NCBI GenBank assembly: GCA_018056215.1
Contig: JAGPGB010000011.1
Location: forward strand, 1 to 13,768
DNA from: Bacteroidales bacterium
GTDB taxonomy: Bacteria > Bacteroidota > Bacteroidia > Bacteroidales > DTU049
Direction of reading: 5' to 3'
Length of the DNA: 13,768 bases
A program made the translations under genes and the position numbers. Positions 7,145 through 13,768 of the stretch are shown one piece after another (position 1 is the stretch's first letter; each line of letters begins with the position of its first letter). The notes below the pieces were generated by a model, which worked only from the letters and a program-made list of their open reading frames with translations, made no database searches and was not told the DNA's origin.

Positions 7145-8617
7145 CTAATACGCTCGAGCAAAAAGTACTCTATGTTTAGATGGATTTCCTGTAAGTATGC
7201 AAGTGCCATTTTCTGATTTTAGATCTAAAGGTATTAGCCTAATAGTAGCTTTAGTAAGTTCTTTAATTTTTAATTCTGTTTCAGTAGTACCGTCCCAATG
7301 CGCCCACACGAAATTGCCATTTTCTATTTTTTCTACAAACTCATCCCAATTGTCAGCATAATAAGTGCGAGTTTCTCTAAAAGCAAGAGCTTTATTATAT
7401 AAATTTTGCTGAATGTTTTCAAGATAATTTTTAACATTTTCTACAATATTTTCTTGCGAAAAGATTTGTTTTTCACCAGTGTCTCGTCGAGCAAATTCTA
7501 TAGTGTTATTCGCTAAATCTTTAGGACCCAGAGCTAGTCTGAGAGGGACTCCACGCATTTCCCATTCTGCAAATTTCCACCCTGGTGAGTTATCATCACT
7601 ATCATCCAGTTTCACTCTAATGTTATTATTTAATAATTGGTTTTTGATATTATTTAATTTTTCCAAGACCAAAGATTTTTCTTCCTCAGTTTTAAATATA
7701 GGTATTAAAATTACTTGAGTAGGAGCTAATCTTGGCGGTAATACTAGACCTTTGTCATCGCTATGAGTCATAATAATAGCTCCTATTAATCTAGTAGAAA
7801 CTCCCCAACTAGTAGCCCACACATATTCTAATTCATTATTACGATTAAGGAATTTCACATCAAAAGCTTTTGCAAAATTTTGTCCTAAAAAATGACTTGT
7901 TCCAGCTTGAAGAGCTTTGCCATCTTGCATCATTGCTTCTATACAATAGGTCTCTTCTGCTCCTGCGAAGCGTTCATTAGCAGTTTTTATGCCTTTTATT
8001 ACTGGTATAGCCATGTAATCTTCAGCAAATTTTGCATAAATATTTAGCATACGTTCAGCTTCTTCTATGGCTTCTTGCCTTGTAGCATGAGCAGTATGTC
8101 CTTCTTGCCATAGAAATTCTGTTGTTCGTAAAAATAATCTAGTACGCATTTCCCATCTTACTACATTTGCCCATTGATTGATTAATAATGGTAAATCTCG
8201 ATATGACTGAATCCAATTTTTATATGTACTCCAGATAATCGTCTCCGAAGTAGGACGCACTACTAGCTCTTCTTCTAATTTAGCATCTTCATCTACTATA
8301 AGTCCACGTGAATTAGGATCTTTCTTTAATCTGTAGTGCGTTACTATAGCACATTCACTAGCAAAGCCCTCTACATGTTCTGCTTCTCTACTAAAAAATG
8401 ATTTAGGAATAAATATAGGAAAATATGCATTAGTATGTCCTGTATCTTTAAACATTTTGTCTAGAGCAGATTGTATGTTTTCCCATAAACTAAAACCATA
8501 AGGCTTTATCACCATACAACCTCGTACAACCGAATTTTCTGCTAAATTTGCATGCTCTATAATATCTAAATACCATTGAGAATAGTCTTCATTTCTCGGT
8601 GTTATAGCTTTTTTCAT
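7145..8617 (-). CDS. proS: Prolyl-tRNA synthetase, archaeal/eukaryotic-like type
   Basis: Charges tRNA-Pro with proline; cytosolic class II synthetase. At 490 residues it is the short ProS type without the bacterial editing insertion between motifs 2 and 3. The N-terminus ITPRNEDYSQWY and the VRGCMVIKPYGF segment are typical. RPTSE (121-125) and motif 2 (VRWEMRTRLFLRTTEF, about 153-168) are intact. Motif 3 lies in SWGVSTRLIGA with R276. The anticodon-binding domain spans about 298-400, and the C-terminal extension ends in the characteristic RVLFARAY. That extension keeps HWDGT (440-444) but only one Cys (C473) where zinc-binding relatives have several, so the zinc site is probably lost. A near-consensus promoter lies 26 nt upstream of the ATG. 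The flanking genes are functionally unrelated. Confidence 0.97.
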   Translation of the reverse strand: MKKAITPRNEDYSQWYLDIIEHANLAENSVVRGCMVIKPYGFSLWENIQSALDKMFKDTGHTNAYFPIFIPKSFFSREAEHVEGFASECAIVTHYRLKKDPNSRGLIVDEDAKLEEELVVRPTSETIIWSTYKNWIQSYRDLPLLINQWANVVRWEMRTRLFLRTTEFLWQEGHTAHATRQEAIEEAERMLNIYAKFAEDYMAIPVIKGIKTANERFAGAEETYCIEAMMQDGKALQAGTSHFLGQNFAKAFDVKFLNRNNELEYVWATSWGVSTRLIGAIIMTHSDDKGLVLPPRLAPTQVILIPIFKTEEEKSLVLEKLNNIKNQLLNNNIRVKLDDSDDNSPGWKFAEWEMRGVPLRLALGPKDLANNTIEFARRDTGEKQIFSQENIVENVKNYLENIQQNLYNKALAFRETRTYYADNWDEFVEKIENGNFVWAHWDGTTETELKIKELTKATIRLIPLDLKSENGTCILTGNPSKHRVLFARAY

Positions 8618-8642
8618 ATCAGTATTTTAATTAAATATTTTG

Positions 8643-8672
8643 CAAAATTATAATTTATAGTTTAATTGACAA
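8643..8672 (-). promoter_or_regulatory. Bacteroidota-type promoter for proS
   Basis: On the minus strand, TTG (complement of 8670-8672) is followed by exactly 19 nt and then TAATTTTG (complement of 8643-8650). This matches the -33/-7 consensus TTG-N19-TAnnTTTG. The box ends 25 nt before the proS ATG. It is the best promoter match in the window. Confidence 0.7.
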
Positions 8673-8879
8673 GAATTTAAAAATCAAATAATTTTACCTT
8701 TTATATTATAAACACTGACTCTATTTCATAAAATCTGCTAAATATTTTCTTTATAATATCGATGCAAAGACTAATATTTACTTCAATATCTGAATTTATT
8801 ACTATAAAATAATGAATTTTTTTGAATATTTTTTGTAAACTAATCATTAATAATTCGTAAACATTTTATATTTTTAATT

Positions 8880-8887
8880 TAATTTTG
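8880..8887 (+). promoter_or_regulatory. Possible -7 box for the OmpA-family gene
   Basis: TAATTTTG matches TAnnTTTG exactly and ends 13 nt before the ATG at 8901. No good -33 element is at the right distance; the closest, TTCG at 8854-8857, is 22 nt away. The rest of the 8618-8900 divergent region, apart from the proS promoter, is AT-rich and shows nothing else I can name. Confidence 0.35.
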
Positions 8888-8900
8888 TAAAAAAATAATT

Positions 8901-9902
8901 ATGAAAAGGAATATTTTAATTATAATAGTTTTGAGTATTATTACGTTGAGCTGTGTGCCAGCCAGACAATATGAAGATGAAAAAGCTAAACGACAAAGCT
9001 TAGAAGCAGATTTGCAACAACTACAACAAAATTATTCAACTGTAGAAAATAAAAATAAAGAACTCGAGGCTAGAATAGCTGAATTAGAGAAAGAAATTAA
9101 ATATTTAAAACTTGATACCTTAAACTCTGGAATAGCATATAGGAAGCTAACTACAGAATATGATAAACTTTTGCAACTTTATGAAATATTAGATAAGAAA
9201 AATAAAGAATTATTGCAAACCAATGTGAATGAAACTCAAAAAATTAGCAATGAGCTTTCGATGACTAAAGAACAATTAGAAGCTAAAGAAGCACAATTAT
9301 TAAAATTAGAACAAGAGCTGAATAATAAAAAACAAACTTTAGATAAACTAGAACAAGAACTGACAGAAAAAGAAAAACGAATTGTTGAACTAGAAAACAT
9401 GTTAGCACGTAGAGATAGCACACTAAAAGATTTAAAAAACAAAATATCATCTGCTTTGTTTAATTTCGAAAATAAAGGATTAAATGTAGTAATGAAAAAT
9501 GATAGGATATATGTTTCTCTAGAAGAAAGTTTAATGTTTCCATCGGGTAGCTGGGCTGTAGATAAAAGAGGTGAGGAAGCACTTTCGCAATTAGCAAAAG
9601 TTTTAGAAGCGAATCCTGATATTAGTATTTTAGTTGAAGGGCATACTGATGACGTGCCATATAGAGGACGTGGAGAAATAAAAGATAATTGGGACCTCAG
9701 TGTAATGAGAGCAACTGCTGTAGTAAAAATATTATTACAAAAGGCTAAAATAGATCCTTCTAGAATAACTGCTGCTGGCAGAGGAGAATATGCACCTGTA
9801 GATCCTGCAAAAACAGCTGAGGCTAGACAAAAAAATAGACGTACAGAGATTATACTTACTCCCAATATGGACGAACTTTTAAAAATCCTAAATACTGATT
9901 AA
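8901..9902 (+). CDS. Coiled-coil OmpA-family lipoprotein, peptidoglycan-binding
   Basis: Predicted envelope lipoprotein of 333 residues that tethers a membrane to peptidoglycan. The signal peptide (residues 3-17, KRN then a hydrophobic core) ends in ITLSC, with the likely lipidated Cys at 18. Residues about 22-185 are rich in Glu, Lys, Leu and Gln in heptad-like order and should form a long coiled coil. The OmpA C-terminal domain follows at about 195-325. It contains EGHTDD (G247-D251), NWDLSVMRA (N263 onward) and QKNRRTEI (R313, R314), the usual diaminopimelate-contacting and fold-defining positions. Family proteins sit in the outer membrane with the domain in the periplasm. The gene stands alone, divergent from proS and convergent with the phosphofructokinase. 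No clear terminator is seen in the 161 nt after it. Confidence 0.88.
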   Translation: MKRNILIIIVLSIITLSCVPARQYEDEKAKRQSLEADLQQLQQNYSTVENKNKELEARIAELEKEIKYLKLDTLNSGIAYRKLTTEYDKLLQLYEILDKKNKELLQTNVNETQKISNELSMTKEQLEAKEAQLLKLEQELNNKKQTLDKLEQELTEKEKRIVELENMLARRDSTLKDLKNKISSALFNFENKGLNVVMKNDRIYVSLEESLMFPSGSWAVDKRGEEALSQLAKVLEANPDISILVEGHTDDVPYRGRGEIKDNWDLSVMRATAVVKILLQKAKIDPSRITAAGRGEYAPVDPAKTAEARQKNRRTEIILTPNMDELLKILNTD

Positions 9903-10063
9903 GTATAAATATATAAAAATATAAATATTCTTCTATTACATTAGATGTTTAATTAATTTTAGTACTGTGAATTTAAAAGAAATGATTAAGTATCTTATTA
10001 GTATTCTAAAATGTCGATGAGTTTATACAGTTAAAAGTTTAAACAAAAAAAACTAAATTTTCA

Positions 10064-11290
10064 TTATTTAATAGGGTAAACTTTAGGATATTTGTATTTA
10101 AACTCATATTTTTCGATAGGACCGAGTATATGATAAAGGAAATCATAGTAAGGTTCAGAAATTTCGAATTCATCTGGATTATAATAATCTAAAGGAAGTG
10201 GTAAATTGCCTATATTGCCCATATCGATAGCCGTAGTATTATACTCTTCAATGTATGGGAAGCTTTCTATTCTTTTAAGTACAGGCATTTTGCCATAATC
10301 TTCTCTAAGCAAAAGGTCTAAAACCTTATCTGCTAATGCTACTGTAAGTTTTCTGTCATATTCGAAGCATTTACCACTACGAGCGTAGTAACCAATTATT
10401 TGTGCTCTAGCATCAATTTTTAGTTTTTGAGAGATTTCATTAGCAATGACACCACTAATGCCACCCAAACGTGGATGACCATATTCATCAGTCTCAGTGC
10501 TAGCATACACTTCCTCGACTTGGCCAGTTTGATCATTATACCAACGAGTGCCCTCTGATACAGCTATAATCAAATAATTATTTTCTTGATATTTTTCTTT
10601 TACTTTTTCGAAAAATTTTTCTTTTCTTTCTTTATTAATCTCGAATTCTGGGATTAAAGCCATATCTGCAAATCCATAAGAAGATGTACCAGTAAGCCAT
10701 CCAGCGTGACGTCCCATAACTTCTAGTACCATTACTCTGTTATGAGAAGATGCAGTAGTACGAATTTTTTGAGTATATTCTACGACAGAATTAGCTGCAG
10801 ATGGGAACCCTGGACAAAGGCATACTTCTATATCCTTTCCTTTATATCCATGAATAGTTGTAGTACGTAAATCGTTATCAATAGTTTTTGGAAAACCAAT
10901 AACAGGAATTCTCTCTTGCTCCCATAATTTTTTAGCAGCACCATTAGTATCGTCACCACCAATAGTTACTAAAATATCTATACCATAGCGATCAAGATTA
11001 GTGAGTACTTGATCTACGCGGCTTTCTGGATTTTTTTTAGAAGGAAAAGGATTTGTCCGACTAGATTTCAATGCAGTACCACCACATTTACCGTCAAAAG
11101 GTTGATTAGTCAGATCTACAATATCTCCTTCACCTAATAATCCTTTCCAACCTTGTCTAATGCCATATACCTTGGCTCCAAGTATAGATACATGATTACG
11201 TATCTGTTCTATTGAAGAATTGAGAGCTGGTGTATCTCCACCACCTGTCAATATACCTACTGTTTTACCTTCTAAAAATCTTTTTTCCAT
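10064..11290 (-). CDS. pfp: 6-phosphofructokinase, probably pyrophosphate-dependent
   Basis: Phosphorylates fructose 6-phosphate to fructose 1,6-bisphosphate in glycolysis; cytosolic. The nucleotide-loop motif GILTGGGDTPALN (residues 12-24), GWKGLL (47-52), IGGDDTNG (110-117), FPKTIDND (133-140, catalytic Asp138) and MGRHAGWLT (192-200) are all present. Two positions decide the phosphoryl donor. The residue equal to E. coli Gly104 is Asp114 here, and the residue equal to Gly124 is Lys135. Asp plus Lys is the pattern of pyrophosphate-using enzymes, whose reaction is reversible. This is inference from residues and has not been tested. At 408 residues it is longer than the E. coli ATP enzyme (about 320) because of a C-terminal extension. 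It starts 5 nt after the hisS stop and is surely cotranscribed with it. An annotator might also call it pfkA. Confidence 0.9.
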   Translation of the reverse strand: MEKRFLEGKTVGILTGGGDTPALNSSIEQIRNHVSILGAKVYGIRQGWKGLLGEGDIVDLTNQPFDGKCGGTALKSSRTNPFPSKKNPESRVDQVLTNLDRYGIDILVTIGGDDTNGAAKKLWEQERIPVIGFPKTIDNDLRTTTIHGYKGKDIEVCLCPGFPSAANSVVEYTQKIRTTASSHNRVMVLEVMGRHAGWLTGTSSYGFADMALIPEFEINKERKEKFFEKVKEKYQENNYLIIAVSEGTRWYNDQTGQVEEVYASTETDEYGHPRLGGISGVIANEISQKLKIDARAQIIGYYARSGKCFEYDRKLTVALADKVLDLLLREDYGKMPVLKRIESFPYIEEYNTTAIDMGNIGNLPLPLDYYNPDEFEISEPYYDFLYHILGPIEKYEFKYKYPKVYPIK

Positions 11291-11295
11291 AAATA

Positions 11296-12675
11296 TTAAT
11301 TTTTTAAATACTTAATTATATTATTTTTCGAAACTTTTACCTGTTCTCCACTAATCATATTTTTAATAGATACCTCATCATTAGCTATTTCTTCCTCACC
11401 TACGATAATCACATATTTGTATTTCGATGCATCAGCATAATTAAATTGTTTCTTTATTTTAGCATTATCAGGATATAAATCTGCTTTCAGATTTTCTTTT
11501 CTTAAATTTGATAATATTGATAAACAGTAGCTGAGATAATTTTCGCCAAAATTTATTATCAATATTTTATTATCATTGATAATATTATCGGGGAATTTAT
11601 TTAATTTTTCCATAATATCATATATGCGTTCAGCACCAAAGGATATACCTACACCAGAGACATTATTTAAACCAAAAAGAGCTGTCAGATTATCATATCT
11701 ACCACCTCCACATATACTACCAAGTGATACCTCATCACAAACAACTTCAAAGATAGTACCGGTATAATAATTTAACCCTCTAGCAAGTGTAATATCTAAA
11801 ATTTGCTTATTTTGAAGTTCTAAAAAACTTAAATTATCAAAAATAATTTTCAATTCATTGAGCCCGGCTTTGCCTATGTCATTATTTATAAATATTGAAT
11901 CTAAATAATTTATTATTTCTCCCCAATCTTTATTATTTGAGCTGAAATTTATTAAATTTTTAAGTTTTGAAATTTTTTCATCATCCCACGCATCATTTTT
12001 AAATAAGTCTAAGACACCATCTAATCCTATTTTATCTAATTTATCTAAAATAGTAGTAAAATTCATAAATTCATCATCATCTAGCTGTAACCAATAAGCT
12101 ATGCCTTGCAATATTTTTCTATTATTTATTTTAGTAATAGTCTCTACATTCAGTTCTGTGAAAACTTCATCTACAAGAGATATTAGTTCTATTTCAGCAA
12201 GAAGAGAGTCTGTCCCAATAATATCTACATCACATTGATAAAATTCACGATATCTACCTTTTTGTGGCCTATCTGCTCGCCATACTGGTTGAATTTGGTA
12301 TCTTTTAAAAGGGAAATTAATTTCATTTCTATGCATTACAACATATCTAGCTAGGGGTATAGTAAGATCATACCTGAGTCCTTTATCACATAAATATTCC
12401 ATCCATTTTTTGGTATCTTTGTTGTGCCATAGCTCATCAGGTATATCTTTTAGAAAATCACCTGAATTTATAATTCTATAAATAAGTTTGTCACCCTCAT
12501 CACCATATTTACCTAACAATGTTGTTAAGTTTTCCATTGCTGGTGTCTCTATTGGTAAAAAATTATGTAATTCAAAGATTTTTTTTAGTGTATCAAAAAT
12601 AAAATTACGTTTTTTAGCCTGATCTGGGTTAAAATCTCTTGTCCCACTAGGAATAGATGGTTTTATAATGGACAT
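11296..12675 (-). CDS. hisS: Histidyl-tRNA synthetase
   Basis: Charges tRNA-His with histidine; cytosolic class II homodimer. The 459-residue protein begins with the usual KPSIPSGTRDF. Motif 1 lies in the first 60 residues, and LRYDLTIPLARYV (100-112) is typical. Motif 2 is VWRADRPQKGRYREFYQCD (131-149). The histidine-specific motif reads LARGLNYYTGTIFE (298-310 region, R299); it has Asn302 where E. coli has Asp, a form I recall from Bacteroidota homologues. CGGGRYDNL (322-330) and motif 3 GVGISFGAER (341-350) follow. The anticodon-binding domain occupies about 365-459. The gene is first in a pair with the phosphofructokinase. A -7 box ends only 8 nt before the ATG, so the message may have almost no leader, or it may be read through from the upstream tRNA-Cys. 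Confidence 0.97.
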   Translation of the reverse strand: MSIIKPSIPSGTRDFNPDQAKKRNFIFDTLKKIFELHNFLPIETPAMENLTTLLGKYGDEGDKLIYRIINSGDFLKDIPDELWHNKDTKKWMEYLCDKGLRYDLTIPLARYVVMHRNEINFPFKRYQIQPVWRADRPQKGRYREFYQCDVDIIGTDSLLAEIELISLVDEVFTELNVETITKINNRKILQGIAYWLQLDDDEFMNFTTILDKLDKIGLDGVLDLFKNDAWDDEKISKLKNLINFSSNNKDWGEIINYLDSIFINNDIGKAGLNELKIIFDNLSFLELQNKQILDITLARGLNYYTGTIFEVVCDEVSLGSICGGGRYDNLTALFGLNNVSGVGISFGAERIYDIMEKLNKFPDNIINDNKILIINFGENYLSYCLSILSNLRKENLKADLYPDNAKIKKQFNYADASKYKYVIIVGEEEIANDEVSIKNMISGEQVKVSKNNIIKYLKN

Positions 12676-12683
12676 TTTTTATG

Positions 12684-12714
12684 CAAAGTTAAAAAAAATT
12701 ATGTGTTTTTAAAA
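12684..12714 (-). promoter_or_regulatory. Putative hisS promoter with very short leader
   Basis: The minus strand carries TAACTTTG (complement of 12684-12691, exact TAnnTTTG) and, 19 nt upstream, TTTT (complement of 12711-12714), one base from TTTG. The box ends 8 nt before the start codon at 12675, which implies a leader of only a few nucleotides if used. Confidence 0.45.
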
Positions 12715-12740
12715 GGAATAAAATAATAATAAAATAAAAA

Positions 12741-12811
12741 AGGTCTCAAGCGGATTCGAACCGCTGTACACGGTTTTGCAGACCGTTGCCTAGCCACTCG
12801 GCCATGAGACC
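12741..12811 (-). tRNA. tRNA-Cys (anticodon GCA)
   Basis: A full cloverleaf is readable on the minus strand. The acceptor stem pairs GGTCTCA with TGAGACC. The D arm is GCC/GGC with a 9-nt loop, and the anticodon arm is ACGGT-CTGCAAA-ACCGT, giving anticodon GCA. A 4-nt variable loop follows, then the T arm AGCGG-TTCGAAT-CCGCT. The unpaired discriminator base is U (complement of 12741), the known identity element for cysteinyl-tRNA synthetase. CCA is not encoded. A T-rich tail follows on the minus strand and may aid termination or lead into hisS. Confidence 0.97.
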
Positions 12812-12822
12812 AATTATTTTTG

Positions 12823-12830
12823 CAAAGATA
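12823..12830 (-). promoter_or_regulatory. Possible -7 box for tRNA-Cys
   Basis: On the minus strand this is TATCTTTG, an exact TAnnTTTG, ending 11 nt before the mature 5' end of the tRNA. No good -33 element lies 19 nt upstream, where the sequence is mostly A and T. Confidence 0.4.
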
Positions 12831-12877
12831 AAAATATTTTTTTAAATGAATTAATAAATTCTTAATAGAAATATTCT

Positions 12878-12885
12878 TAATTTTG
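12878..12885 (+). promoter_or_regulatory. Possible -7 box for gldA
   Basis: TAATTTTG on the plus strand ends 26 nt before the ATG at 12912, a plausible spacing. The expected -33 position reads TAAA (12855-12858), so only half of the promoter matches. Confidence 0.4.
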
Positions 12886-12911
12886 CATTTACAAATAATT
12901 GTAATAAAAAC

Positions 12912-13768
12912 ATGATAATAACACAAGATATTACAAAGCTTTATGGTAAACAAAAAGCACTAGATAAAGTCTCTTTTGAGATTAAAGATCATACTATTGT
13001 TGGTATTCTAGGACCTAATGGAGCAGGCAAAACAACCCTTCTTAGAATTCTAACAGGTTATATGCCACCTACAGAAGGTAGAGCAGAATTGATGGGCATA
13101 GACATTAGAAATGATATTAAAAAAATTCAGAAAAATATTGGCTACCTACCTGAACATAATCCTCTTTATCTTTCAATGTATATTAAAGAATTTTTGAATT
13201 TTGTAGCAAATATATATAAAATAAGTAATAAAAAACAAAGAATTGATGAAGTAATAGAGATGGTAGGATTGCAAAATGAAATTAATAAAAAAATTAATCA
13301 ATTATCGAAAGGCTATAGACAACGCGTAGGCTTAGCTAAGGTGATGCTGCATGACCCACCCATTCTTATTCTCGATGAACCCACTTCTGGACTAGATCCT
13401 AATCAAATAATAGAAATACGAGATTTGATAAAAACTTTAGGAAAGAAAAAAACGGTGTTACTTTCGACACATATTATGCAAGAGGTAGAATATATGTGTG
13501 ATAGAGTGATAATCCTAAATAAAGGTAAAATAGTCGCAGATTCACTAACAAAAGATATAGGCATTTATCAAGCTAATCAAATAAAAATAGAAGTTAGATT
13601 TGATAAAAGAGCAGAAACTAGCTTTTTTAATTCACTTATTGGCATCATATCGTATCAGGCCTTACCCAATAATTCATATGAAATATTAGCAGAGAATGAT
13701 GCTAAAGTGAATGAACAAATTTTTGAAAAAGCTATAAAAAACAATTTAAAAATATTAGAATTAAAGAT
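12912..13768 (+). CDS. gldA: GldA-like ABC transporter ATP-binding protein, 3' end outside window
   Basis: ATPase subunit of an ABC transporter, closely resembling GldA, which works with the permeases GldF and GldG in gliding Bacteroidota. The frame opens at ATG 12912 and runs off the window after 285 codons; few residues should be missing, as the family is about 300 long. Walker A is GPNGAGKTT (34-42). The Q-loop position is Glu in GYLPEHNPLY (E81), as is usual in this subgroup. The signature is LSKGYRQR (131-138), Walker B is ILILDEP (151-157), the D-loop is SGLD (159-162), and the switch His is H187 in STHIM. All catalytic parts are intact. Homologues also exist in non-gliding species, so motility is not proven. 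It is divergent from tRNA-Cys; gldF/gldG could lie downstream, outside the window. Confidence 0.88.
   Translation, partial: MIITQDITKLYGKQKALDKVSFEIKDHTIVGILGPNGAGKTTLLRILTGYMPPTEGRAELMGIDIRNDIKKIQKNIGYLPEHNPLYLSMYIKEFLNFVANIYKISNKKQRIDEVIEMVGLQNEINKKINQLSKGYRQRVGLAKVMLHDPPILILDEPTSGLDPNQIIEIRDLIKTLGKKKTVLLSTHIMQEVEYMCDRVIILNKGKIVADSLTKDIGIYQANQIKIEVRFDKRAETSFFNSLIGIISYQALPNNSYEILAENDAKVNEQIFEKAIKNNLKILELK

Noticed and set aside
7479..7718. Short plus-strand frame inside proS
   Set aside because: It is antisense to conserved synthetase sequence and has no independent support.
9236..9865. A 209-residue minus-strand frame opposite the OmpA-family gene
   Set aside because: It is a Ser/Phe-rich antisense shadow of the coiled-coil coding sequence with no recognisable domain.
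9903..10063. Terminator or small gene between the OmpA-family gene and the phosphofructokinase
   Set aside because: Only AT-rich sequence is seen, including a GTTTAAAC palindrome with no GC stem; no frame of useful length and no hairpin with a U-run.
11576..11767. Short plus-strand frame inside hisS
   Set aside because: It is antisense to the conserved motif 3 region and has no independent support.
12699..12953. An 84-residue minus-strand reading frame
   Set aside because: It runs straight through tRNA-Cys and both flanking promoter regions and overlaps the gldA start; its middle is just the tRNA translated.
1..13768. CRISPR array, insertion sequence, phage or defence system
   Set aside because: No regularly spaced repeats, transposase, integrase, terminal inverted repeats or known defence domains were found on either strand.

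Overview
The window looks like a chromosomal segment of an AT-rich member of the Bacteroidota. Four things support this. The outer-membrane protein is a lipoprotein-type TamA homologue (TamL). The final gene closely resembles GldA, the ATPase of the gliding-motility ABC transporter. Start codons have A-rich leaders with no clear Shine-Dalgarno sequence. The motif TAnnTTTG, the Bacteroidota -7 promoter box, recurs just upstream of most transcription-unit starts. No mobile element, CRISPR array, phage gene or rRNA is visible.

Layout. (1) 1-4914, plus strand: the 3' part of uracil phosphoribosyltransferase (upp; its start lies before the window), then a tightly packed run of a small conserved membrane protein, a MacB/FtsX-type ABC permease and TamL. 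These last three overlap by 4 and 8 nt. (2) 4932-6340, plus: a Na+/H+ antiporter-like transporter of the ion transporter superfamily with its own promoter, closed by a perfect 38-nt palindromic terminator that can act in both directions. (3) 6341-7025: an unassigned stretch and a minus-strand DinB-like (YfiT/DinB fold) gene. (4) 7145-8617, minus: prolyl-tRNA synthetase of the archaeal/eukaryotic-like type, with a near-consensus promoter. (5) 8901-9902, plus: a coiled-coil OmpA-family lipoprotein. (6) 10064-12675, minus: histidyl-tRNA synthetase followed after 5 nt by a phosphofructokinase whose active-site residues point to pyrophosphate as phosphoryl donor. (7) 12741-12811, minus: tRNA-Cys(GCA). 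(8) 12912 to the end, plus: the ATPase GldA, cut by the window edge.

How the genes relate. Most are housekeeping: pyrimidine salvage, two aminoacyl-tRNA synthetases, a tRNA, glycolysis and ion homeostasis. The second theme is the cell envelope: TamL for outer-membrane assembly, a permease of the lipoprotein/macrolide exporter superfamily translated in overlap with it, a peptidoglycan-binding OmpA lipoprotein, and GldA. I see no clear sign of a wholly new system. The best candidates for a second look are the overlapping membrane protein/permease/TamL unit, the pyrophosphate-type phosphofructokinase paired with hisS, the very short leader of hisS, and the unexplained 6341-6536 stretch next to a gene with slightly unusual codon use.
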